In this document: positions 1 through 5,664 of the stretch, piece by piece
Layout of the letters: every line of letters starts with the position of its first letter
How positions within the stretch are numbered: position 1 is the first letter of the stretch
Assembly (NCBI GenBank): GCA_013298485.1
Contig: JAAFHS010000157.1
Coordinates: 1-6,517, forward strand
Direction of reading: 5' to 3'
Length of the DNA: 6,517 bases
From: Rhodobacterales bacterium
GTDB lineage: Bacteria > Pseudomonadota > Alphaproteobacteria > Rhodobacterales > Rhodobacteraceae
Program-made: the position numbers and the translations under genes
The notes under the pieces: model-generated
The model's input: only the letters and a program-made list of their open reading frames with translations
Told to the model about the DNA's origin: nothing
The model's database searches: none

Positions 1-1215
1 TTAAGCGGCGGCACCACAATGGTGGTGGATTTCGTGCTGCCGGGGCAGGGGCAGGGGCTGATGGATGCCATGCAGATGTGGCACAACAAATCGGGCCGCG
101 CGACCTGTGACTATTCCTATCACATGGCGATCACCTGGTGGGGCGAGCAGGTCTTCAATGACATGAAGACGGTCACCGAGGCGGGGATCAATTCGTTCAA
201 GCACTTCATGGCCTACAAGGGCGCGTTGATGGTGAACGATGATGAGATGTTCGCGTCCTTCAGCCGCTGTGCAGAACTGGGGGCGATGCCCTTTGTGCAT
301 GCCGAGAACGGCGATGTGGTGGCGGAGTTGCAGAGGAAGCTGATGGCGGCGGGGAATACCGGGCCCGAGGCGCATGCCTATTCGCGACCCCCCGAGGTGG
401 AGGGGGAGGCCACCAACCGCGCGATCATGATCGCCAACATGGCGGGGGTGCCGGTCTATATCGTGCATACCAGTTGTGAAGAGGCGCATGAGGCGATCCG
501 GCGGGCGCGGATGAATGGGAAACGCGTTTACGGTGAACCCCTGATCCAGCACCTGACGCTGGATGACAGCGAATACCGCAACCCCGATTGGGACCATGCC
601 GCGCGGCGCGTGATGTCACCGCCGTTCCGCGACAAGCGGCATCAGGATAGTTTGTGGGCGGGGTTGGCGGCGGGGTCGTTGCAGGTGGTGGCGACGGATC
701 ACTGCGCGTTCACCACGGCGCAAAAGCGGTTTGGTGTGGGGGATTTCACACGCATCCCGAATGGCACCGGGGGGCTGGAGGACCGGATGCCGTTGCTGTG
801 GACGCATGGCGTGGCGACGGGGCGGATCACGATGAACGAATTCGTGGCGGTTACATCAACAAACATCGCCAAGATATTGAATTGCTATCCGAAAAAGGGT
901 GCGGCGCTGGTCGGTGCAGATGCCGATCTGGTGGTGTGGGACCCTGCGAAATCCAAGACGATCACGGCGGCCGCCCAGCAATCATCCATTGATTACAACG
1001 TGTTCGAGGGCAAAGTTGTGAAGGGCCTGCCGCGATACACCCTGACGCGCGGGCATGTGGCGATTGCAGATGGCACGGTGAAAACGCAGGAAGGTCACGG
1101 CCAGTTCGTGGCGAGGCCGCCGAATGGAGCGGTGAACAGGGCGCTGACCCAGTGGAAAGACCTGACGGCACCCCGGCCCGTGGTGCGGACGGGTATTCCG
1201 GCGAGTGGGGTATGA
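1..1215 (+). CDS. hydA: Dihydropyrimidinase (D-hydantoinase family), 5' end missing
   Basis: Cytoplasmic zinc amidohydrolase that opens the ring of 5,6-dihydrouracil or dihydrothymine to the N-carbamoyl-beta-amino acid, the second step of reductive pyrimidine degradation. The frame is open from base 1 (LSGGTTMVVDF, a typical family segment); 404 residues are present and roughly 80 are missing, including the HxH zinc ligands. Counting from window codon 1, the visible active-site set is complete by comparison with human DHPase: the lysine expected to be carboxylated in SFKHFMAYKG (nt 199-201), the catalytic Tyr of the same motif (214-216), His in FVHAENG (298-300), His in YIVHTSCEEA (466-468) and Asp in VATDHCAF (697-699). 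NGTGGLEDRMP, a substrate-loop motif, follows. The stop overlaps the next start (ATGA). Hydantoinase or another cyclic-amide substrate is possible, but the transporter context and family likeness favour dihydropyrimidinase. Confidence 0.95.
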   Translation, partial: LSGGTTMVVDFVLPGQGQGLMDAMQMWHNKSGRATCDYSYHMAITWWGEQVFNDMKTVTEAGINSFKHFMAYKGALMVNDDEMFASFSRCAELGAMPFVHAENGDVVAELQRKLMAAGNTGPEAHAYSRPPEVEGEATNRAIMIANMAGVPVYIVHTSCEEAHEAIRRARMNGKRVYGEPLIQHLTLDDSEYRNPDWDHAARRVMSPPFRDKRHQDSLWAGLAAGSLQVVATDHCAFTTAQKRFGVGDFTRIPNGTGGLEDRMPLLWTHGVATGRITMNEFVAVTSTNIAKILNCYPKKGAALVGADADLVVWDPAKSKTITAAAQQSSIDYNVFEGKVVKGLPRYTLTRGHVAIADGTVKTQEGHGQFVARPPNGAVNRALTQWKDLTAPRPVVRTGIPASGV

Positions 1216-1661
1216 TCCGCGCAGTGCCAGCCATAAGTGTAGCCTACTGCGCCACAGCTTTGGTGGTGCCCGTTCTGTTTGTAGGTATGACTCTGGTTTG
1301 GCCTGTGCCGTTGCCGCGCGACCTCCTGTTCGCTTCAGTCTTTCAGATTTATTTTATCAATGCTTTGATGGCATTTGTTGCGGGTTTGCCTGGTTTCATA
1401 CTTGGACGGTTGACCCTTTGGTGGATCGGGGCAAAGTCGCCCTTGGCTTTTGCACTAGCCGGAGCATTGGCCGGATACATTGCGGCTGCCGTGCTGTGCT
1501 TACCAAATCAGTTATGGGTCTTGCGGGAATACGACGTTGATCTTTTCGGTACTGGACTGGGTGCGGTAGCTGGTCTGACCTACCAGCTGGCCGAACGTAT
1601 CTTGGCGAGAACTAATTTCGACAAGTATAGAGCACTGAAATTTAAGGAAAAAGAAAGTTGA
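1212..1661 (+). CDS. Small multi-pass membrane protein of unknown function
   Basis: I do not recognise this 149-residue protein. It is hydrophobic, with likely membrane segments near residues 6-30, 38-63 and 77-97 and a weaker one near 110-127, then a basic, charged C-terminal tail (RYRALKFKEKES region). No catalytic motif is visible. The start at 1212 is chosen because its ATG overlaps the hydA stop (ATGA); the frame also stays open further upstream, from 1152, but that would run inside hydA. The end overlaps the TTG start of the ATPase gene (TTGA), so translation is probably coupled on both sides. Base composition is the oddity: a hand count over 1261-1660 gives about 50% G+C, against about 68% in a sample of the following gene, with A/T-rich codons (TTT, ATT, AGA, TTA) rare in the neighbours. 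This suggests later acquisition into an existing operon. A link to transport or pyrimidine use is inferred from position only. Confidence 0.75.
   Translation: MIRAVPAISVAYCATALVVPVLFVGMTLVWPVPLPRDLLFASVFQIYFINALMAFVAGLPGFILGRLTLWWIGAKSPLAFALAGALAGYIAAAVLCLPNQLWVLREYDVDLFGTGLGAVAGLTYQLAERILARTNFDKYRALKFKEKES
1644..1648 (+). promoter_or_regulatory. Ribosome binding site for the TTG-started ATPase gene
   Basis: AAGGA lies 9 nt before a TTG at 1658-1660. This supports the unusual TTG start, which overlaps the preceding stop codon. The site is inside the last codons of the low-GC membrane gene. Confidence 0.6.
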
Positions 1662-2500
1662 AGGACACGTTATCTTCCGCCGCACCCGTCATCGAGGCCC
1701 GCGATCTGAACCTCGTGTTCCAGACAGGGGACGGGCCGGTGCATGCGTTGAAAGACGTCAACCTGAGCATCAATCGGGGGGAGTTTGTTTCGTTCATCGG
1801 GCCGAGTGGGTGCGGCAAGACCACCTTTCTGCGCGCGATTGCGGCGTTGGAGACGCCGACGGGTGGCACATTGACGGTGAACGGGATGGCCCCGGATGCC
1901 GCGAGGCGGGCGCGGGCCTATGGGTATGTGTTTCAGGCGGCGGGGTTGTATCCGTGGCGGACGATTGCAGGGAATGTGCGCCTTCCCCTTGAAATCATGG
2001 GGTTTTCGCGTGCCGATCAGGATGCGCGGGTGGACCGCGTTCTGGAACTGGTCGAACTCGGCGGCTTCGGGCGCAAGTTCCCCTGGCAGCTGTCGGGGGG
2101 GATGCAGCAGCGGGCCTCGATCGCGCGGGCGCTGGCCTTTGATGCGGATATCCTGTTGATGGATGAACCCTTTGGCGCGCTGGATGAGATTGTGCGGGAC
2201 CGGCTGAATGAGGAGCTGCTCAAGCTTTGGAACCGCACGCAAAAGACGATTGCTTTCGTGACCCATTCGATCCCGGAGGCCGTGTATCTGTCGACCAAGA
2301 TCGTGGTCATGTCGCCCCGTCCGGGGCGGATCACGGACATTATCGACAGCCCCCTGCCGACGGATCGCCCACTGGAGATCCGCGATAGCCAGGCGTTCAT
2401 CGACATCGCGCACCGGGTGCGGCAAGGGCTGCGGGCGGGGCATGTATGGAAAGTCTTTGGGAAATCTCTGGTTTTGATACAGAGAGCAGGCTGCATATGA
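1658..2500 (+). CDS. ABC transporter ATP-binding protein, NitT/TauT (SsuB/TauB/ThiZ-like) type
   Basis: Cytoplasmic ATPase subunit that should power import with the two permeases downstream. In the 280-residue product: Walker A GPSGCGKTT at 48-56, Q-loop Gln 93 (YVFQ), ABC signature LSGGM at 145-149, Walker B ILLMDE at 165-170, D-loop GALD at 173-176 and switch His 203 (VTHS). The run PEAVYLSTKIVVMSPRPGRI after the switch is typical of the nitrate/sulfonate/taurine/thiamine-precursor family. The start is TTG, supported by AAGGA 9 nt upstream and a TTGA overlap with the previous gene. Family members commonly end soon after RxGLRAGH; here GLRAGH (257-262) is followed by 18 unrelated residues ending in LIQRAGCI, encoded by what appears to be an inserted repeat. 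The catalytic domain is intact, so the protein is probably functional. Substrate cannot be read from this subunit. Confidence 0.93.
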   Translation: MKDTLSSAAPVIEARDLNLVFQTGDGPVHALKDVNLSINRGEFVSFIGPSGCGKTTFLRAIAALETPTGGTLTVNGMAPDAARRARAYGYVFQAAGLYPWRTIAGNVRLPLEIMGFSRADQDARVDRVLELVELGGFGRKFPWQLSGGMQQRASIARALAFDADILLMDEPFGALDEIVRDRLNEELLKLWNRTQKTIAFVTHSIPEAVYLSTKIVVMSPRPGRITDIIDSPLPTDRPLEIRDSQAFIDIAHRVRQGLRAGHVWKVFGKSLVLIQRAGCI

Positions 2501-2597
2501 CGACGATCTTGTCCCTTTGGCCTGGGGCCTCGACGACGGTTTTCGTGGGCCTCATCGCGCGTCCGCAGGGCGGAAGAGGCATAAAACGTGTCAGCCT

Positions 2598-2645
2598 GAG
2601 CCCGCCCTCCCTTCCCCTTCCCCACGCGGGGGGCGGGGCGGGCTC
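2598..2645. repeat. Hairpin 1 of the intergenic element
   Basis: GAGCCCGCC at 2598-2606 is perfectly complementary to GGCGGGCTC at 2637-2645, a 9-bp stem. The interior holds a C-rich arm and a G-rich arm (around CCCCACGCGGGG) that can extend the pairing. There is no T-run after it, so it does not look like a standard intrinsic terminator. Confidence 0.7.
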
Positions 2646-2679
2646 GTGCGATCCGCGTCTGCCTTGTGGTCGAGGCTCC

Positions 2680-2705
2680 TCCCTCCCCCCTGCGTGGGGG
2701 AGGGA
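2680..2705. repeat. Hairpin 2 of the intergenic element, next to the permease start
   Basis: TCCCTCCCCC at 2680-2689 pairs perfectly with GGGGGAGGGA at 2696-2705, a 10-bp stem with a six-base loop (CTGCGT). It ends 21 nt before the chosen permease start. In mRNA the C-rich arm could alternatively pair with the G-run at 2712-2717 that serves as ribosome binding site. No T-run follows. Confidence 0.7.
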
Positions 2706-2726
2706 CGGGCTGGGGGGATGCTTGAG

Positions 2727-3593
2727 ATGAAAACAGTGACCCCCGTCCTGACCGTTCTCGGGATCATCTTCGTGGTCTGGTATGCGGCCACCATCTGGCT
2801 GAATGCGCAGTGGGTTTATGATCAGGCCGAACGGGCGGGAACCACGGTGAGCTTTGCGGAGATGGTGCCGCAGACGATGGATCAGGAGCGGCCCTTGCTG
2901 CCGCCGCCGCATCAGGTGGCGGGGGAATTGTGGGACGGCGTGGCGGGGCAGGCGGTGACGTCCAAGCGGAGCCTTGTGTATCACGGGTTCAAGACGCTGC
3001 AGGCGACGCTGCTGGGGTTTGGCATGGGGATCGTGCTGGGTGTGGGGCTGGCGGTGGCGATTGTCTATTCCCGCACGATGGAGAAATCGGTGATGCCTTG
3101 GGCGATCATCAGCCAGACGATCCCGATTGTGGCGCTGGCACCGATGATCATCGTGCTGTCAGACAAGGCGGGGATAGATGGCAAGATGATCCCCAAGGCG
3201 ATCATTGCGGCGTATCTGTCGTTCTTTCCGGTGCTGGTGGGGATGATCAAGGGGCTGCGGTCCCCTGACGCGATGCAGCTCGATCTTCTGTCTACCTACA
3301 ACGCATCGGGCGCGCAGAATTTCTGGAAACTGCGCCTGCCCGCGTCGATGCCGTACTTCTTTGCCTCGCTGAAGGTGGCGATTGCGGCGGCATTGGTGGG
3401 TGCAATTGTTGGCGAGTTGCCATCGGGGGCGACGGAAGGCCTTGGCGCGCGGATGCTGGTGGGCAGTCAGTTCGGGCGGCCACTGGATATGTGGGCGGCG
3501 CTGTTCGGGGCGGCGATTTTGGCGGGTGCGTTGATCCTGATCGTGGGCGCGCTGGAGCGGTTTGCGAAACGTCAGATGGGGGGAGCGGCGTGA
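2727..3593 (+). CDS. ABC transporter permease 1, NitT/TauT type (BPD_transp_1)
   Basis: Inner-membrane channel subunit of the importer. From ATG 2727 it has 288 residues with likely membrane segments near 7-25, 89-114, 124-144, 154-175, 209-229 and 255-278. Between the first and second segments is a periplasmic-side stretch with LLPPPHQVAGELWDG, the family's usual lead-in. The EAA-type coupling loop that docks on the ATPase is around 181-208 (STYNASGAQNFWKLRLPASM). The frame is open back to 2517 through the repeat element, but that translation is low-complexity and not family-like. ATG 2718, three codons earlier, is the other plausible start; 2727 is preferred because GGGGGGA lies at suitable spacing and MKTVTPVLTVLG is a normal N-terminus. 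Its stop overlaps the GTG start of permease 2 by 4 nt. It is distinct in sequence from permease 2, so the channel is probably a heterodimer. Confidence 0.92.
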   Translation: MKTVTPVLTVLGIIFVVWYAATIWLNAQWVYDQAERAGTTVSFAEMVPQTMDQERPLLPPPHQVAGELWDGVAGQAVTSKRSLVYHGFKTLQATLLGFGMGIVLGVGLAVAIVYSRTMEKSVMPWAIISQTIPIVALAPMIIVLSDKAGIDGKMIPKAIIAAYLSFFPVLVGMIKGLRSPDAMQLDLLSTYNASGAQNFWKLRLPASMPYFFASLKVAIAAALVGAIVGELPSGATEGLGARMLVGSQFGRPLDMWAALFGAAILAGALILIVGALERFAKRQMGGAA

Positions 3594-4543
3594 ATAAGCT
3601 CTCGAGACATTTGGTATCTTTTCTTCGAGCTGGGGAGCCGTACACCTTGAGTATGGCACTCCTGCTACTCTTGTCGGCAGGAATGCTGTACCCAGACTTT
3701 GCCATTGCCCCAGAGATCATTTTAAGTCTCCTAGTCTGGATTAACGCATGGCATTTCAACGTTGTTCTGGCGCAACTTGACTGGCGCTCGACGCGGTTAG
3801 TCATGCCGTTTTTGTTCGGCGTGACGTTGCTTGTGCTTTGGGAAGGGATGGTGCGCGGTTTCGAAGTCTCGCCCGTGATCCTGCCGCCACCATCCGCTAT
3901 TGCGGCGAAGATTGCCGATAGCCTGCCAATCCTCTGGATCGATTTCGTCACGACCTTCCTACAGGGTGCGCTGTCCGGGTTCTTCATCGGCTGTGCAGCG
4001 GCTTTCGTGGTGGCGATCCTGATCGACCGCTCGCCATTCTTGCGTGCGGGCCTGCTGCCGGTGGGGAATTTCGTGGCAGCCCTGCCGATTGTCGGCATCG
4101 CGCCCATCATGGTGATGTGGTTCGGCTTTGGCTGGCAGTCCAAGGCGGCAGTCGTGGTCATCATGGTGTTCTTCCCGGTGCTGGTGAACATGGTGGCAGG
4201 ATTGGCCGCGACCGACCGGATGCAGCGTGATCTGATGGCGACATACAGTGCGAGTTACTGGCAGACGCTGCTGAAACTGCGCCTGCCTGCGGCGATGCCG
4301 TTTCTGTTCAACGGGCTTAAAATTGCATCGACTCTGGCCCTGATCGGCGCGATTGTTGCGGAGTTTTTCGGCAGCCCCACGCGGGGCATGGGGTTTCGCA
4401 TCTCGACCGAGGTTGGGCAGCTTGGCCTTGACATGGTTTGGGCCGAGATTGCGGTGGCGGCTTTGGCGGGATCGCTGTTCTATGGGGCGATTGCGCTGAT
4501 CGAACGGGGGGTGACATTCTGGCACCCGTCGCAAAGGACGTAA
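3590..4543 (+). CDS. ABC transporter permease 2, NitT/TauT type, with N-terminal extension
   Basis: Second channel subunit, 317 residues. The core (about 68-317) is family-typical: FEVSPVILPPPSAI lead-in near 91-104, membrane segments near 118-145, 155-180, 185-206, 236-260 and 284-306, and EAA-type loop at about 214-239 (ATYSASYWQTLLKLRLPAAM). The chosen start is GTG 3590, overlapping the previous stop (GTGA), with GGGGGGAG at 3578-3585 as ribosome binding site. Residues 1-67 are not usual for the family as I know it and add two probable membrane segments (about 18-36 and 42-60). Their DNA is about 49% G+C by hand count over 3601-3780, and codons such as AGA, CGA and TTA appear; downstream the gene returns to high GC. 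Internal ATG codons at 3653 and 3803 are alternative starts; starting at 3803 would give a core-only permease but lacks the overlap context. Confidence 0.9.
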   Translation: MNKLSRHLVSFLRAGEPYTLSMALLLLLSAGMLYPDFAIAPEIILSLLVWINAWHFNVVLAQLDWRSTRLVMPFLFGVTLLVLWEGMVRGFEVSPVILPPPSAIAAKIADSLPILWIDFVTTFLQGALSGFFIGCAAAFVVAILIDRSPFLRAGLLPVGNFVAALPIVGIAPIMVMWFGFGWQSKAAVVVIMVFFPVLVNMVAGLAATDRMQRDLMATYSASYWQTLLKLRLPAAMPFLFNGLKIASTLALIGAIVAEFFGSPTRGMGFRISTEVGQLGLDMVWAEIAVAALAGSLFYGAIALIERGVTFWHPSQRT

Positions 4544-4567
4544 CGATCCCCGATGGGGACACAACTT

Positions 4568-4572
4568 GGAGG
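4568..4572 (+). promoter_or_regulatory. Ribosome binding site of the substrate-binding protein gene
   Basis: GGAGG sits 7 nt before ATG 4580, the strongest Shine-Dalgarno match in the operon. This fits the higher output usually needed for a periplasmic binding protein. It lies in the 36-nt gap after permease 2. Confidence 0.8.
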
Positions 4573-4579
4573 TTGATGA

Positions 4580-5563
4580 ATGAAAAAGCTACTGACAGGG
4601 GCGCTGCTTGCCCTGGCAGCGACAAGTGCCAATGCGCAGGACGACGTGACCCTGCAACTGAAATGGGTCACGCAGGCGCAGTTTGCAGGCTATTACGTGG
4701 CGCAGGCCAAGGGGTTCTATGAGGCCGAGGGACTGAACGTGACGATCCTGCCTGGCGGGCCGGATATCGCGCCGACGCAGGTGATCGCGGGGGGCGGCGC
4801 GGATGTCGTGGTGGACTGGATGCCATCGGCACTGGCTGCGCGCGAAAAAGGGCTGGCGCTGGTGAACATCGCGCAACCTTTCGCGTCTTCGGGTATGATG
4901 CTGACCTGCTTAAAGGAGAGCGGGATCACGACGCCCGCAGATTTTGCGGACAAGACGCTGGGCGTGTGGTTCTTTGGCAATGAATATCCGTTCCTGAGCT
5001 GGATGAGCCAGCTTGGCCTTGCGACCGACGGATCGGCGGGCGGGGTGACGGTGCTGAAGCAGGGGTTCAACGTGGACCCGCTGCTGCAGAAACAGGCGGC
5101 CTGCATCTCAACCATGACCTACAATGAATACTGGCAGGTCATCGAGGCGGGCGTCAGCGCGGATGACCTCGTGACGTTCAAATACGAAGATCAGGGCGTG
5201 GCGACCCTGGAAGACGGGCTGTACGTGCTGGAGGAAAATCTTGCGGACCCGGCGTTTGAAGACAAGATGGTTCGCTTTGTGCGCGCATCCATGCAGGGCT
5301 GGAAATATGCCGAAGCCAACCCGGATGAGGCCGCGATGATCGTGCTGGAAAACGATGAGACCGGCGCGCAGACGGAAGAGCATCAAAAGCGGATGATGGC
5401 GGAAGTGGCGCTGCTGACGGCAGGGTCGAACGGCGCGCTGGATGTGGCGGCTGCGGAACGCACGGTGGCGACGCTGCTGGCGGGCGGATCGGACCCGGTC
5501 ATCTCGGCCGCACCTGTGGGGGCATGGACATCCGTCATCACAGACAAGGCGCTGGCGGAGTAA
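4580..5563 (+). CDS. ABC transporter substrate-binding protein, NMT1/THI5-like
   Basis: Periplasmic receptor that captures the ligand and delivers it to the permeases. The 327-residue product starts with a Sec signal peptide (MKKLLTGALLALAATSANA, likely cut after Ala 19); no lipobox Cys is present, so it should be soluble. The mature part is family-typical: VTLQLKWVTQAQFAGYYVAQAKGFY at the start (nt about 4646-4720), the ligand-site region GGPDIAPTQVIAGGGADVVV, and the second-lobe NEYPFLSWMSQLGL and TMTYNEYWQVIEAG segments with several Trp/Tyr residues that could stack on a flat ring. NMT1/THI5-like relatives bind thiamine-precursor pyrimidines, riboflavin and other small molecules. Together with the upstream dihydropyrimidinase this makes a pyrimidine or similar heterocycle a reasonable guess, but I cannot assign the ligand. 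It ends the operon, with a terminator 15 nt after the stop. Confidence 0.93.
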   Translation: MKKLLTGALLALAATSANAQDDVTLQLKWVTQAQFAGYYVAQAKGFYEAEGLNVTILPGGPDIAPTQVIAGGGADVVVDWMPSALAAREKGLALVNIAQPFASSGMMLTCLKESGITTPADFADKTLGVWFFGNEYPFLSWMSQLGLATDGSAGGVTVLKQGFNVDPLLQKQAACISTMTYNEYWQVIEAGVSADDLVTFKYEDQGVATLEDGLYVLEENLADPAFEDKMVRFVRASMQGWKYAEANPDEAAMIVLENDETGAQTEEHQKRMMAEVALLTAGSNGALDVAAAERTVATLLAGGSDPVISAAPVGAWTSVITDKALAE

Positions 5564-5578
5564 TCTTGCTGATATGAC

Positions 5579-5609
5579 AAGGGGCGCGTCCGCAAGGGCG
5601 CGCCCTTTT
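5579..5609 (+). terminator. Intrinsic terminator of the transporter operon
   Basis: AAGGGGCGCG (5579-5588) pairs with CGCGCCCTTT (5599-5608), with one G-T wobble at 5581/5606. The stem extends inward by T5589-G5598, C5590-G5597 and C5591-G5596 and closes on a GCAA (GNRA) tetraloop at 5592-5595. A TTTT run at 5606-5609 follows. The hairpin begins 15 nt after the binding-protein stop. Confidence 0.88.
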
Positions 5610-5611
5610 GC

Positions 5612-5619
5612 TTTGCAAA
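5612..5619. promoter_or_regulatory. TTTGCAAA palindrome, candidate ScfR/RamB-type operator
   Basis: A perfect 8-bp palindrome lies 45 nt before the regulator's start codon, just after the terminator. The known binding motif of the related actinobacterial regulator RamB contains TTTGCAAA, and RamB acts on its own gene. I infer that this site may bind the regulator encoded downstream and give autoregulation; a single 8-bp match is not proof. Confidence 0.4.
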
Positions 5620-5642
5620 TCCGGGGGGGCGGGTTGTAGATA
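5613..5642 (+). promoter_or_regulatory. Weak candidate promoter for the regulator gene
   Basis: TTGCAA (5613-5618) and TAGATA (5637-5642) are separated by 18 nt and sit between the terminator and the regulator's ribosome binding site. Both matches to the consensus are partial (4/6 and 3/6). If real, the TTTGCAAA palindrome overlaps the -35 element, a position suited to repression. Confidence 0.25.
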
Positions 5643-5653
5643 CCGTGACGACC

Positions 5654-5659
5654 GAGGAG
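5654..5659 (+). promoter_or_regulatory. Ribosome binding site of the regulator gene
   Basis: GAGGAG lies 5 nt before ATG 5665 and fixes that start. Confidence 0.7.
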
Positions 5660-5664
5660 CCCTG

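Larger units (their letters stand above)
2444..2717 (+). repeat. Probable inserted repetitive palindromic (MITE-like) element between ATPase and permease genes
   Basis: This stretch separates two genes that would be expected to overlap or nearly touch, as other genes in this operon do. It starts about where the ATPase departs from its family C-terminus (nt 2444) and ends about at the permease leader. The left half (2444-2590) is of mixed composition. The right half (2591-2717) has pyrimidine tracts followed by purine tracts that form two hairpins; the outer ends are related as inverted repeats (AGCCCGCCCTCCC near 2599 resembles the reverse complement of 2701-2713). No transposase, clear terminal repeats of the whole unit or target duplication was identified, so both boundaries are estimates. 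It contains no convincing gene, although several frames stay open through it. Confidence 0.5.

Noticed and set aside
2598..2705. Intergenic hairpins as an intrinsic terminator after the ATPase
   Set aside because: Neither stem is followed by a T-run, and the same-operon permeases continue downstream.
2517..2726. Upstream extension of permease 1 to ATG 2517
   Set aside because: The extra 70 residues are translation of the hairpin tracts; the family-like N-terminus begins at 2718/2727.
2446..2730. Open frame of 94 codons on the + strand across the intergenic element
   Set aside because: Its second half is low-complexity translation of G/C tracts, it has no ribosome binding site of note, and it overlaps both the ATPase end and the permease start.
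2397..2984. Long open frame on the - strand across the element
   Set aside because: It runs through the antisense of two real genes and the palindromes; the product is Pro/Arg/His-rich with no family likeness.
3292..4191. 299-codon open frame on the - strand
   Set aside because: Antisense shadow of the two permease genes, which have clear family motifs on the + strand.
4544..4579. Possible thiamine or other riboswitch ahead of the THI5-like binding protein
   Set aside because: The gap is only 36 nt and holds just a ribosome binding site; the gene is inside an operon. No thi-box-like leader is visible, so a ThiXYZ label is not supported.
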